Source: Variovorax sp. S12S4
GTDB taxonomy: Bacteria; Pseudomonadota; Gammaproteobacteria; Burkholderiales; Burkholderiaceae_C
Direction: 5' to 3'
NCBI RefSeq assembly: GCF_023195515.1
Contig: NZ_JALPKR020000002.1
Coordinates: 4,441,001-4,505,000 of the forward strand
Length of the DNA stretch: 64,000 nucleotides
The translations under genes and the position numbers were made by a program. This document shows positions 17,391 through 26,746 of this stretch, piece by piece (position 1 is the first letter of the stretch; every line of letters begins with the position of its first letter). The notes beneath the pieces are model-generated. The model saw only the letters and a list, made by a program, of their open reading frames with translations, made no database searches and was not told the origin of the DNA.

Positions 17391-18277
17391 AGCGTGACTC
17401 GATCAGTGACCTGCTGGCCTTCATGGCGGTGGCGCGCGAGCGCAGCTTCACGCGTGCGGCCTCCAAGCTTGGCGTGTCGCAATCTTCACTGAGCCACACC
17501 ATCCGTGCGCTGGAAACCCGCCTTGGGGTGCGCCTGCTGACGCGCACGACGCGCAGCGTGGCGCCCACCGAGGCCGGCGAGCGGCTGCTGGAAACGGTGG
17601 CCCCACGGCTGCAGGAAATCGAAGCCGAAGTCGCCGCGGTCAGCGAGCTCGGCACCAAGATGGCCGGCAGCATCCGCATCACGGCCATCGACTACGTGGT
17701 GGACACGGTGCTGTGGCCCCGCCTGAGGCCGCTGGTTGCCGAATACCCTGATCTCAAGATCGAGATCAGCTCGGACTACCGCATGGTCGACATTGCGGCC
17801 GAGCGTTTCGACATCGGCGTGCGCTGGGGCGACCAGGTGGCCAAGGACATGATTGCGGTGCGCCTTGCGCCCGACCAGCAGATGGTGATCGCCGGCGCGC
17901 CGGGCTACCTGGCGGAACGCGGTGTGCCGGCCACACCGCAGGAATTGCTTGCGCACAACTGCATCGCGCTGCGCCTGGCGGGCGGCGGCCTGTATGCATG
18001 GGAGCTCAAGAGCGGCGACCGCGAGTTGCAGGCTCGCGTGGGTGGGCAGGCGACCTTCAACAGCGCCTACCAGATGCTGAACGCCGCGTTGAGCGGCTGC
18101 GGCCTGGCTTTCTTGCCGCAAGACCTGGCCTGGCCTCATCTGCAGGTGGGGCGCTTGCGGGCCGTGCTGGAGGACTGGTGCCCGGTATTCCCGGGCCTGC
18201 ATGCCTATTACCCGAACCGGCGCCAGTCGACGCGTGCGTTGACGCTGGTGATCGACGCGCTGCGCTACCGCGGCTGA
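17387..18277 (+). CDS. LysR-family transcriptional regulator (paralogue A)
   Basis: A 296-residue LysR protein: helix-turn-helix in DLLAFMAVARERSFTRAASKLGVSQSSLSHTIRALE, then LLTRTTRSVAPTEAGE and a typical effector domain with FDIGVRWGD. ATG overlaps the stop of the AraC gene. It is very like the protein encoded on the opposite strand next door (same VARERSFTRAA, RLLTRTTRSV, AHNCI segments), and the two coding regions overlap tail to tail by 13 nt. The target genes are not evident; the cupin/CMD genes or the ABM gene are candidates. Confidence 0.9.
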   Translation: MKRDSISDLLAFMAVARERSFTRAASKLGVSQSSLSHTIRALETRLGVRLLTRTTRSVAPTEAGERLLETVAPRLQEIEAEVAAVSELGTKMAGSIRITAIDYVVDTVLWPRLRPLVAEYPDLKIEISSDYRMVDIAAERFDIGVRWGDQVAKDMIAVRLAPDQQMVIAGAPGYLAERGVPATPQELLAHNCIALRLAGGGLYAWELKSGDRELQARVGGQATFNSAYQMLNAALSGCGLAFLPQDLAWPHLQVGRLRAVLEDWCPVFPGLHAYYPNRRQSTRALTLVIDALRYRG

Positions 18278-19173
18278 GGCCCATCGGGCAAACGCAGCGC
18301 GTCGATCACCATGGAAACCGCCTGCGTTTTCTGGCGGCGGCTGGGGTAGTACATGAAGAAGCCGGGCGAGGTTGGAAACCACTCCTCCATCACGCAGCGC
18401 AGGCGGCCGGCCTCCACGTGCGGCCGCGCCAGATACTCTGGCGTGAAAGCGAGTCCGCAGCCGTCCAGTGCCGCCTGCAGGATCTGGTAGCTGCCGTTGA
18501 AGGTGAGCTGCCCCTGCACCTGCACGCGTTCGGCCTGTCCGTTGCGTTCCAGCGGCCAGGCAAAGAGGCCGCCGCGCGTTGCCAGCCGCAGCGTGATGCA
18601 GTTGTGCGCAAGCAGGTCCTGCGGCGTTTGCGGCACCGGGTGGCGCTCGAAGTAGGACGGTGCACCGACGATCAGGCGCCGAAAGTCCGGCGTCATGCGC
18701 ACCGACACCATGTCGCGTGCAATGGCTTCACCGGTGCGCACGCCGATGTCGTAGCGCTCCTCGACGATGTCGACCATGCGGTAGCTGGTGTCGATCTCGA
18801 CCTTGATGTCCGGGTACTTGTGCAGCAGCGATGCGAGGCGCGGCCAGATGAACAGGTCCGCCACGGTGTCGATCGCAGTGATGCGCACCGTGCCGGCCGG
18901 CTTGTCGCGGAACTCGGCCAATGCCTCCAGCTCGGTTTCGATTGCATCGAACTGCGGCGCCACCGTCGCCATCAACCGCTCGCCCGCTTCGGTCGGCACC
19001 ACGCTGCGGGTGGTGCGGGTCAGCAGGCGCACGCCCATGCGGCTTTCGAGTGCGCGCATCTTGTGGCTCAGTGACGATGGCGACATGGCGAGCGTGGCCG
19101 CCGCGCGCGTGAAGCTGCGCTCGCGCGCCACCGCGAGGAATGCGAGCAGGTCATTGAAGTCGTCGCGCGGCAT
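18265..19173 (-). CDS. LysR-family transcriptional regulator (paralogue B)
   Basis: A 302-residue LysR protein with helix-turn-helix DLLAFLAVARERSFTRAAATLAMSPSSLSHKMRALE and effector domain containing YDIGVRTGE. It is a close sibling of the convergent LysR gene. Its start faces the cupin gene, 213 nt away, the arrangement expected if it controls the cupin/CMD pair. Confidence 0.9.
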   Translation of the reverse strand: MPRDDFNDLLAFLAVARERSFTRAAATLAMSPSSLSHKMRALESRMGVRLLTRTTRSVVPTEAGERLMATVAPQFDAIETELEALAEFRDKPAGTVRITAIDTVADLFIWPRLASLLHKYPDIKVEIDTSYRMVDIVEERYDIGVRTGEAIARDMVSVRMTPDFRRLIVGAPSYFERHPVPQTPQDLLAHNCITLRLATRGGLFAWPLERNGQAERVQVQGQLTFNGSYQILQAALDGCGLAFTPEYLARPHVEAGRLRCVMEEWFPTSPGFFMYYPSRRQKTQAVSMVIDALRLPDGPQPR

Positions 19174-19386
19174 GGCTGCCTCAAGCCGCCATCGACAGCT
19201 GCGGCAGTACGGCCGGGCCGCGTGGCCCGTGGAAGAGGGCGGTCGTCATGCCCTCGAGTCTAGGTCGCTTCGGGTAGGAAAACGGCTCGCGATTCATGCG
19301 CCCGGTCGATAAGTGCATGCGGACGAGGGCGGCTAGTCAGGGTGGGCGAGCCCGCCTACGCTTGGAGCCAGTGAAAGGTCTTCCGC

Positions 19387-19863
19387 ATGAAAACATCCTT
19401 GTATTGCGCGCTCTGCGCCGTATCGCTTCAGGCCGGCGCCGCTGAAGCGCAGCCCGACGCCGCCCAGCAGGTCACGCGCGCGGGCAGCCAGACTTCGTCC
19501 GCGGGCCCGGCTGAATACTTCACCGGCCGCGTCCGGGTCGATCCCGTGTGGCTTGCCAATGCGCACATCAATGCCTCGGGCGGCGTGGTGACTTTCGAGC
19601 CGGGCGCGCGCTCGGCCTGGCATACCCATCCCGCTGGGCAGCGATTGCTGGTGATGTCGGGTGTGGGGCTGACCCAGGAGTGGGGCAAGCCCGTGCAGGA
19701 GATCCGCGCGGGCGACACGGTCTGGTGCCCGCCGGGCGTCAAGCACTGGCACGGCGCGGCGCCGGGCTCCGCGATGAGCCACCTGGCCGTGACCGGCACG
19801 GTGAACGGCAAGAACGTCGAATGGATGGAGAAAGTCAGCGAAGAGCAATATGGCGCGCGCTAG
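19387..19863 (+). CDS. Exported cupin-domain protein
   Basis: A 158-residue protein with a short leader (MKTSLYCALCAVSLQAGAAEA) and one cupin barrel: motif 1 FEPGARSAWHTHPAGQRLLVMSG near 75-97 with two metal-binding His, and motif 2 GDTVWCPPGVKHWHGAAP near 115-132 with another His. This is the common (R)-mandelonitrile lyase/QdtA-like secreted cupin group often paired with carboxymuconolactone-decarboxylase-like (CMD) proteins, as here: the CMD gene starts inside its last codons. Role unknown; a small-molecule or peroxide-linked reaction is plausible. Confidence 0.85.
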   Translation: MKTSLYCALCAVSLQAGAAEAQPDAAQQVTRAGSQTSSAGPAEYFTGRVRVDPVWLANAHINASGGVVTFEPGARSAWHTHPAGQRLLVMSGVGLTQEWGKPVQEIRAGDTVWCPPGVKHWHGAAPGSAMSHLAVTGTVNGKNVEWMEKVSEEQYGAR

Positions 19864-20613
19864 ACATCGCACCGTCGCCGTGGCGGCCCTGGCCCTGGTT
19901 CTCGCGGCCCCGGCCATCCATGCATCCCAGAACCAGCAGGAGCCAGCCGGCATGACCAGCACCCCCAGTCCCAGGCCCTGTCGGCCACGCAGCAGGCCAT
20001 CGTGCCGATCGCGGCCTTTGCCGCCGCGGGCGACATTGCCAGGCTGAACGCGGCCTTGAACCAGGGGCTGGATGCCGGCTTGACCGTGAGCGAAGCCAAG
20101 GAGGTGCTGGTGCAGCTCTACGCGTATGCCGGCTTCCCGCGCAGCCTGAATGCGCTGACGGAGCTGATGAAGGTCGTCGACGCGCGCAAGCAGCGCGGCG
20201 TGAAAGATGCCGAGGGCCGTGGGCCGAACCGCCCCATTCCGAAAGGCGACGCCTTGATGGCGGCGGGAACCGCCAATCAGACCAGGCTGTCGGGTGCGCC
20301 GGTCCAGGGGCCGTTGTTCGACTTTGCGCCGGTAGCCAACGAGTACCTGCGGTCCCATCTGTTCGGCGACATTTTCGAACGCGACAACCTCGACTGGCAA
20401 AGCCGCGAAGTGGCCACGGTCAGCATGCTGTCCGCGCTTGCGGGTGTCGAGTCGCAGCTGCAGTCGCACATCCGCATCAGCATGAACGTGGGCCTCTCGG
20501 CGCAGCAGCTGCGGCAACTGGGCAGCGTGCTGGCCGACCGCGTGGATGCCGACAGCGCCCGGCGCATGCGCGACGCGCTGGGGCGCCAACTGGCGAGCAA
20601 GCCGGCAGGTTGA
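19850..20613 (+). CDS. Carboxymuconolactone decarboxylase family protein, frame break behind its signal peptide
   Basis: The main part (from about 20002) is a CMD-family protein: AALNQGLDAGLTVSEAKEVLVQLYAYAGFPRSLNAL, later DWQSREVATVSMLSALAGVESQLQSHI with the second-domain pattern. The usual CxxC of peroxidase members is absent. The open frame starts without a leader, but the ATG at 19850, overlapping the cupin gene by 14 nt, encodes a clear signal peptide (TVAVAALALVLAAPAIHAS). One extra C in the run 19962-19966 (or 19970-19972) joins both into 254 residues. The overlap suggests translational coupling to the cupin. Confidence 0.8.
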
Positions 20614-20634
20614 CAGAACCGCGGCCGGAGCCGG

Positions 20635-21111
20635 TCAGCCTTGCTCTTCGTCCTCCATGTCCTGCTCCAGCTTCTGCCGAATCGAGGCCATGACTCTCTG
20701 CATGGTCTTGATGTCGTTCACCGCAACCCCGTCCGAGAGGCTGTCGATCCACGGGGCTTGCAAGGTCATGGCGGCTGTGTAGACCTGCCGGCCCCTGTCG
20801 GTCAGCACCACGAGCTGCGCCCGCCGGTGGTGAGGGTTGGTTTCGAACGCGACGAGTTTTTCCTTCTCCAGGTCGTTGACGATCCGCTGCACGTTTTGCC
20901 GGTTGGCACCCAGCGTGCGGGCAAGCCACGCCACGGGCTGCGGGTGTTCGCCCTTGAAGATGGTGCCAAGAATCTGCCAGCGGGCGCTCGTCAGCCCGAG
21001 CGGCGCCACCAGCCGATCGCCTGCGGTCAGCAGGCGGCTGTTCAGCCTGAACAGTTCGAGCATCAAGCTGCTCATCGCTTCGCCGGCAGCAGTTCGCTTG
21101 GTCTTTGTCAT
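20635..21111 (-). CDS. MarR-family transcriptional regulator
   Basis: A 158-residue winged-helix protein: LTSARWQILGTIF, then QPVAWLARTLGANRQNVQRIVNDLEKEKLVAFETNPHHRRAQLVVLTDRGR, which is the recognition helix and wing. It faces a short-chain dehydrogenase gene across 89 nt that contain a perfect 18-bp palindrome. Repression of both genes by this protein, relieved by a small ligand, is the likely circuit. Confidence 0.9.
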   Translation of the reverse strand: MTKTKRTAAGEAMSSLMLELFRLNSRLLTAGDRLVAPLGLTSARWQILGTIFKGEHPQPVAWLARTLGANRQNVQRIVNDLEKEKLVAFETNPHHRRAQLVVLTDRGRQVYTAAMTLQAPWIDSLSDGVAVNDIKTMQRVMASIRQKLEQDMEDEEQG

Positions 21112-21130
21112 TTGTCGCTATAAGGCTTTA

Positions 21131-21159
21131 TTGACAATATGGTGTCATATTGGCATCAT
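21131..21159 (+). promoter_or_regulatory. SDR promoter with MarR-type operator in its spacer
   Basis: TTGACA at 21131-21136 and CATCAT at 21154-21159 are spaced by 17 nt, fitting a sigma-70 promoter reading toward the SDR gene at 21201. Between them lies the perfect palindrome CAATATG-GTGT-CATATTG (21135-21152). A repressor bound there would block RNA polymerase directly. The adjacent, divergent MarR gene is the obvious candidate. Confidence 0.75.
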
Positions 21160-21200
21160 TTGATCGTACCAGACTGACCTCAGTCTCAAAGGCCCAGACG

Positions 21201-21938
21201 ATGACATTGAGCAACAGCACCATCCTTGTGACCGGGGGCGCCAGCGGTATCGGATTTGCGCTCGCGCAGCAGCTTCTTCAGCGGGGAAACCGCGTCATCG
21301 TCTGTGGCCGCGGGGCCGAGTCGCTGGCGCGCGCGCAAGCGATCGAGCCGGCGCTTGTCACGCGAATCTGCGACGTGACCGACGCGGAAAGCCGAAGGGC
21401 GCTGATCGACTGGATTGCCGCCGAGCACCCGGACCTCAGCGTTGTCTTCAACAATGCCGGCGTTCAATATCGCCGCAGCTTTACCGGCGATCATGCGCTG
21501 GACGATCTGGAGCAAGAGGTTGCGGTCAACTTCACTGCACCGGTGCAACTTGTCGGCGAGATCCTGCCGCTGCTGCGCCGGCAGAAGCAGGCTGTGATCG
21601 TCAACGTCACGTCAGGTCTGGCCTTTGCACCGATGGCTGATGTGCCCGTGTACTGCGCTGCCAAGGCCGCGTTGCACTCATTCACTCTCACGCTCAGGCA
21701 TCAACTCCGACACACCGCAATCAAGATGGTGGAAATGGTGCCCCCCATCGTCGACACCGGACTGGGCGGCAATACCCGAAGCGACGGCACGAAGAACGCC
21801 GGAATGATGAGCCCCGACGCCTTTGCAACCGAAGCGTTGGCACTCCTCGAAGAGGGGCACGACGAAGTGCTGGTCGGGCTTTCGGTGGGCACGCGCCAGC
21901 ACGGCGAAAAACTCTTCCAGCGCATGAATGGCAATTGA
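21201..21938 (+). CDS. SDR family oxidoreductase
   Basis: A 245-residue short-chain dehydrogenase with TGGASGIG at about 10-17, NNAG near 84, Ser in VTSGLAF near 139 and the YCAAK catalytic Tyr/Lys near 152. The start at 21201 (MTLSNSTILVTGG) suits the family; the open frame begins further upstream inside the promoter. Such small DltE/YdfG-like enzymes reduce varied carbonyl substrates. It is controlled, by inference, by the divergent MarR protein. Confidence 0.88.
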   Translation: MTLSNSTILVTGGASGIGFALAQQLLQRGNRVIVCGRGAESLARAQAIEPALVTRICDVTDAESRRALIDWIAAEHPDLSVVFNNAGVQYRRSFTGDHALDDLEQEVAVNFTAPVQLVGEILPLLRRQKQAVIVNVTSGLAFAPMADVPVYCAAKAALHSFTLTLRHQLRHTAIKMVEMVPPIVDTGLGGNTRSDGTKNAGMMSPDAFATEALALLEEGHDEVLVGLSVGTRQHGEKLFQRMNGN

Positions 21939-21968
21939 GCCTGTCGAACCGCTTCCATATCGCATGCG

Positions 21969-22655
21969 ATGAATCGCGTTCTCCTGGTCGAGGACCACGA
22001 GCGGCTGGCCCGGCTCACGTGCAGCGGGCTGGAAGCCGCCGGTATTGCGGCCGATGTTGTCCACCGCGGCGATGCTGCGTGGGCGGCCATCCAGGAGGTG
22101 CCGTACGGTGCGCTGGTGCTCGACCGGGGGCTGCCCGACGGAGACGGGCTCGCCTTGCTGCAGCGCCTGCGCGCGCGAGGGGTGGGCGTGCCGTGCCTTG
22201 TTTTGACGGCCCGCGATGCCTTGCACGACCGCGTGGAAGGGCTCGAGTCCGGGGCCGACGACTACCTTGCCAAGCCCTTTGCCATGGACGAAATGGTGGC
22301 GCGCGTGCGGGCGCTGCTGCGCCGCCCGGTGCAATGCCGGCCGCTCGAGCCCGCGCATGGCGACTTGCAGCTGAAACCGGCCGAGGGAAGCGTTTGCTGC
22401 GGTGAGGGGCGCGTGTCATTGGCACCGTCGGAAATGCAGATCCTGCTGTTGCTGGTGCAGGGAGGCGGCGACACGGTGCGCCGCGCTGCGCTCGAACTGG
22501 CTGCATGGGGATTGGGCGGCGCGGTGACGCCGAATGCACTTGACGTGGCCCTTCACCGGCTTCGCCGAAAGTTACTCGCCATTGGCTCGCGGCAGCGGGT
22601 TGTCAACGTAAGAGGCCTCGGCTATGCGCTTCGTCCAGTCGGCGTGGCTGAATAG
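21969..22655 (+). CDS. OmpR-family response regulator (PmrA/QseB-like)
   Basis: A 228-residue regulator. The receiver has the acidic pair in VLLVEDHE, the phosphate-accepting Asp in LVLDRGLPDGDG at about residue 52, Thr in LVLTARDA and Lys in LAKPFAMDE. The C-terminal winged helix ends in the VNVRGLGYAL signature. It overlaps the histidine kinase gene by 32 nt. The linked sugar-lipid transferase genes point to envelope modification as the output, as in PmrAB of enteric bacteria. Confidence 0.9.
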   Translation: MNRVLLVEDHERLARLTCSGLEAAGIAADVVHRGDAAWAAIQEVPYGALVLDRGLPDGDGLALLQRLRARGVGVPCLVLTARDALHDRVEGLESGADDYLAKPFAMDEMVARVRALLRRPVQCRPLEPAHGDLQLKPAEGSVCCGEGRVSLAPSEMQILLLLVQGGGDTVRRAALELAAWGLGGAVTPNALDVALHRLRRKLLAIGSRQRVVNVRGLGYALRPVGVAE

Positions 22656-24042
22656 CCTCAGCTTCAAGATACTGCTCGCATTCGTGGTCGGCGTGGTGCT
22701 GAGCATCGTGCTGATCGCCTCGATCCTCATCACGGTGTTGACAGTGCGCAGCGACCTCCTGTTCGTTGCCGACCTGGTGGGGCGCGCGGAAGAATTGGCG
22801 GGCGCGCTGCAGTTCGACAGCTCGGGAACACCCGTCGGGTTCGATGCGAAAGAAAGCAGTGCGGACTGGATGTACGACAGCCTGAGGCAAGAGGTGGCGT
22901 ACCGCGTCCTGGACGCATCAGGCAATGCCGTGATGTCTTCGGTTGGGGGCGATGCATTCTGGGCAGGCGCTGCCCGGCAGGCCGGCCGTGGGTACTTCAA
23001 GTTCGAACACAACGGGGAGCCGATCCACGGTGCCGCCGTGCCTGTGGAGCACGCGGGCCAGAAGTGGCTCTTGCAGTTTGCTGCGAGTGCACGGCTCGCA
23101 GATCTCATGCACCGGCATTTCGCGCTGCCGTTCATGGTGGCGGGGATCGGCGTCTTCAGTCTGGTCCTGCTGGTGGTTTTTGGCGCATGCGCTTACCTGG
23201 CGCTGCGTTGCACGCTCAAGCCCCTGCGAAACGTGGCTGCTTCCGCTGCCGCCATTGCACCGAGGTCGATTCATGCCCGGCTCCAGGTGGCCGGAGTGCC
23301 GTCGGAGGTTGTGCCGCTGGTCGAAAGCTTCAATCGCGTGCTCGAACGGCTGGAGCACGGGTTTCGCATTCAGCAGGAGTTTCTTGCGACTGCGGCGCAT
23401 GAGCTGAAGACGCCGCTCGCGTTGATTCGCGCGCAAATCGAACTGAGTGAAGCAGGCGCCGGCCGCGACTCACTGCTCATGGACGTCGAGCACATGGCGC
23501 GCCAGGTGCAGCAACTGCTTCATCTTGCCGAGGCCAGCGAGCTTCAGAACTACAGCTTCGCGCAAGTCGATGTGCGGGAGGTTGCAGGGCAGGGCGTTGC
23601 CTACCTGGAGCGCATGGCGCAGGCGGCAGGCGTGCATCTTTCAGCACATTTCAACAATCAGGACAGCCAGGCAGTTCACTGGACCGCCGACAGAGGGGCA
23701 CTCTTCACGGTGCTGAAGAACCTCATGGAGAACGCCATCCAGCATGCACCGCGAGGCACCAAGGTGATGGTGGAGGTGGGCGCCGAGGCAGTGGCGGTTC
23801 GGGACTGGGGGCCGGGCGCAGATCCGGAACAGCTCTCGAAGATATTCACGCGCTTCTGGCGCGGGCCGCATCGCCGCGACCATGGCGCCGGCCTGGGCTT
23901 GGCCATATGCCAGGAGATCGCGCAGGCGCACGGATGGAAGCTCTCCGCTCAAAGGGCCGAACCGGGCATGAGATTTCTGCTGGCTCGTTCGGACGCGCAG
24001 GAGGAGATCGCGACGACCCAGGTGACAACGCAGGGCCGGTAA
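22624..24042 (+). CDS. Sensor histidine kinase (PmrB/QseC-like)
   Basis: A 472-residue kinase: transmembrane helix 1 at about 12-36, a periplasmic sensor of about 130 residues, transmembrane helix 2 near 175-198, HAMP linker, dimerisation helix with the phosphorylated His in ATAAHELKTPLALIRAQ near 260, then the ATP-binding N box (NLMENAIQHAP), G1 box DWGPGAD and G2 box GAGLGLAICQEIA. It starts inside the regulator gene. The signal is unknown; cationic peptides, metals or pH are known signals for the family. Confidence 0.9.
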   Translation: MRFVQSAWLNSLSFKILLAFVVGVVLSIVLIASILITVLTVRSDLLFVADLVGRAEELAGALQFDSSGTPVGFDAKESSADWMYDSLRQEVAYRVLDASGNAVMSSVGGDAFWAGAARQAGRGYFKFEHNGEPIHGAAVPVEHAGQKWLLQFAASARLADLMHRHFALPFMVAGIGVFSLVLLVVFGACAYLALRCTLKPLRNVAASAAAIAPRSIHARLQVAGVPSEVVPLVESFNRVLERLEHGFRIQQEFLATAAHELKTPLALIRAQIELSEAGAGRDSLLMDVEHMARQVQQLLHLAEASELQNYSFAQVDVREVAGQGVAYLERMAQAAGVHLSAHFNNQDSQAVHWTADRGALFTVLKNLMENAIQHAPRGTKVMVEVGAEAVAVRDWGPGADPEQLSKIFTRFWRGPHRRDHGAGLGLAICQEIAQAHGWKLSAQRAEPGMRFLLARSDAQEEIATTQVTTQGR

Positions 24043-24195
24043 GTCGCCGGAAAGTCTTCCAGGCGGAGGATTCAGACATCCTGTTTGTCCTGGTGCGATG
24101 TCATGCTTCACTCTGTCGGTCCACGTCCCCTTCATCGCGCGCGCATTGCTGAGCGGTTCCGCGCCGACCGCACTGCAGGCGGATTGCTGCCGGAC

Positions 24196-25197
24196 ATGGC
24201 ACCAAGCCAGCCCGCACGGCCAGCATCGGGCTCGGCGTCCAACGTGGCGCTCAGCGTGGTGGTGCCGGTTTTCAACGAAGAGGCGGTGCTCGTCGAGTTC
24301 CAGCGTCGCCTGAACGCCGTGCTGGCTGGCCTTGGCGTGAGATACGAAGTCGTCTATATCGACGACGGGAGTACCGACCAGACCGCTCATCTGCTGCAGC
24401 GCCTGCAGCGCAGCCATCCGGGAATCTCGTATGCGCGCCTGACCCGAAATTTTGGCAAGGAAGCAGCCATGAGCGCCGGGCTGCAACTTGCAAGCGGCGA
24501 GGCCGTGGTGGTCATCGATGCCGACTTGCAAGACCCTCCAGAGCTCATCCCCGCGATGCTTGCGGCATGGCGTGGCGGGGCCGACGTGGTGAACATGAGG
24601 CGGCGAGAGCGGCTCGGCGAGTCCTGGTGGAAGCGAACCACCGCCAGCGCGTTCTATCACTTCATCGAGCGAGTGAGCGACGTGCCGATCGCGCGGCACG
24701 TGGGTGACTTTCGCCTGTTCAGCCGCCGGGCAGTCGATGCACTGAACCAGCTGCCTGAGCGCGGGCGATTCATGAAGGGGCTGTTCGCCTGGATCGGCTA
24801 TCCGCAGGCCACCATCGACTACGAGCGCGCTGCCCGCGCGGCCGGCGAGACCAAGTGGCCTTTTCTCAAGCTCGTCGGGTTGGCCTTCGACGGCATCACG
24901 GCGTTCTCGGCCGCTCCGCTGAAAGTGGCCACGCTGCTGGGAATGGCCAGCGCGGGCAGCGCCTTTGCCTATGCGATGTTCTTCTTTTTCAAGGCGCTGA
25001 TTCTTGGCGATGCGGTGCAGGGCTTTCCGACGCTGATCGTGACGATGCTCTTTCTCGGCGGGCTGCAGCTGCTGTGCATGGGCATGCTCGGCGAATACGT
25101 GGCGCGCATCTTCACGGAGACAAAGGGCCGCCCGGTCTACCTGATCGACGTGTATGAACCGGCGACCGTGCCATCGAACGCAAGCGCGGGCCGCTGA
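24196..25197 (+). CDS. Family 2 glycosyltransferase, ArnC/GtrB-like (undecaprenyl-phosphate sugar transferase)
   Basis: About 333 residues. The catalytic domain shows LSVVVPVFNEEAVL near residue 20, YIDDGSTDQT near 55 and VVIDADLQDPPELI near 105, the motif typical of polyprenyl-phosphate glycosyltransferases; two transmembrane helices follow (about 235-260 and 268-292). It would load a sugar onto undecaprenyl phosphate for the ArnT-like enzyme encoded next. Start taken at 24196 (MAPSQPARPAS); a start at 24085 would add 37 residues of unlike composition. Its stop overlaps the next start. Confidence 0.85.
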   Translation: MAPSQPARPASGSASNVALSVVVPVFNEEAVLVEFQRRLNAVLAGLGVRYEVVYIDDGSTDQTAHLLQRLQRSHPGISYARLTRNFGKEAAMSAGLQLASGEAVVVIDADLQDPPELIPAMLAAWRGGADVVNMRRRERLGESWWKRTTASAFYHFIERVSDVPIARHVGDFRLFSRRAVDALNQLPERGRFMKGLFAWIGYPQATIDYERAARAAGETKWPFLKLVGLAFDGITAFSAAPLKVATLLGMASAGSAFAYAMFFFFKALILGDAVQGFPTLIVTMLFLGGLQLLCMGMLGEYVARIFTETKGRPVYLIDVYEPATVPSNASAGR

Positions 25198-26746
25198 TGC
25201 CGCGCGTTCTTACCGATACCCGGCAGACGCTGGGCACTGCGACCACCTGCGTGCTGGTCTTTCTCATCGTGCTGCGCCTGGCTTCACTGGCGGGCTATCC
25301 ACTGATGGACACCACCGAGGGGCGCTACGGCGAAATCGCGAGAAAGATGGCGGAGCGCGGCGACTGGATCACGCCGTGGTTCACCGATAGCGAGCCGTTC
25401 TGGGGCAAGCCGCCGCTGGCTTTCTGGCTGACCGCGGCAAGCATGCGGATCTTCGGAGTCAACGAATTCGCCGCTCGCCTGCCTCACTTCCTGATGGCTG
25501 CAGCGATCGTCGTGCTCACGTTCGACTGGGCGCGGCGGGCCGGCATGAGGCGGCCCGCCTACGTGCTGCCTGTGCTCGCGACCACCGTCCTTTTCTGGAT
25601 GGTCTCCGGCGCCGTAACCACCGACATGGCGCTGTGCCTGGGCACGGCGTTGTCGATGCGCGGTTTCTGGCTGGCGCTGCAAGGGCCGGCCGAACATCGC
25701 CGGCGCGAGACATGGCTGTTCTTCGCCGGACTCTGGATCACGCTGCTGGCAAAGGGCCCGGTGGGATGCGTGCTGATCCTGCTGCCTGTCGGCGTGTGGT
25801 GCTTGTGGACGCGGCAGGCGCGCAGCGTGTGGCGGGCAATGCCGTGGCTGCGAAGTGGTGCGCTGCTCGTTGCCGTGGCTGCGCCCTGGTATGCATTTGC
25901 CGAGGCACGCACTCCTGGTTTCCTGGACTACTTCTTCATCGGAGAGCACTGGAACCGGTTCGTGGTCGCGGGCTGGCAGGGCGACCGCTACGGCTCGGCG
26001 CATGCGTTTCCGCGCGGCACCATCTGGCTCTTCCTGGCAGGAGCCATTTTTCCGTGGAGCATCGTGGTGCCGCTTGCGGCCTGGCGTGCGCGCCAGCGCA
26101 AGAGCACAAGTTTGCAGGTGGACGGTGCGAGCGATACGCAAGCGCAGCCATCGTTCATGCGCTACCTGCTGATCTGCGGTCTTGCTCCGTGCGTGGTCTT
26201 CACGGCGGCCGGCAACATTCTCTGGACCTATGTACTTCCAGGCCTGCCGCCGCTCGCGCTTGCGGCGGCGCTCTGGCTGGGCCACCGCGACGACGGCTTT
26301 GCGCGCCGGGCGCTGCTCGCCGGGACTCTTCTCGCAACGGCACTGTTCGTGGGAAGGCTGCTGGACCTTACCGCGGGCGGCCGGGCTGAAGCCAAATCGG
26401 CCGAGGCGGTGGTGCAGCTGTATCGTGCGCAGCTGCAGCCGGAGGCGCGGTTGGCATTTGTGCAGGAGCGCATGTTTTCTGCTGCGTTCTATTCGGCAGG
26501 GCAGGCGCTGCACATCGCCGACCCGCTGCGGCTCGCGCATGAACGGCCGCACGAGCCGCTGTTTGTCGCAATGCCGCGTGCTGCGCTGGCGCAGTTGCCC
26601 CAGGCCGTCTGGCCATACCTGCAAGTCGTAGGCGACGCCGGGAGCTACCGCCTTTTTCTGCGCAAGCCGTGCACCGAGCAGAGTGCTGCCATGGCGTCGC
26701 ACGCCGGCGCCAATCAGGGGGCGGGGAGGGCGAATGGAAGAACTGA
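25197..26746 (+). CDS. Family 39 glycosyltransferase, ArnT-like, with probable frame break at the 3' end
   Basis: A multi-pass membrane enzyme. The first periplasmic loop holds the ArnT signature: DTTEGRYGEIARKMAERGDW, then WGKPPLAFWLTAASMRIFG. About twelve hydrophobic helices follow. Family members transfer sugars from undecaprenyl phosphate to lipid A. As given, the frame runs on to 27503 through the whole PAP2 gene in a wrong frame with an unlikely Arg/Cys/Gly-rich tail. One extra G in the run 26717-26721 ends the protein at 26746 (516 residues) with a short overlap with the PAP2 start, the normal operon layout. I give the corrected end. Confidence 0.82.
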
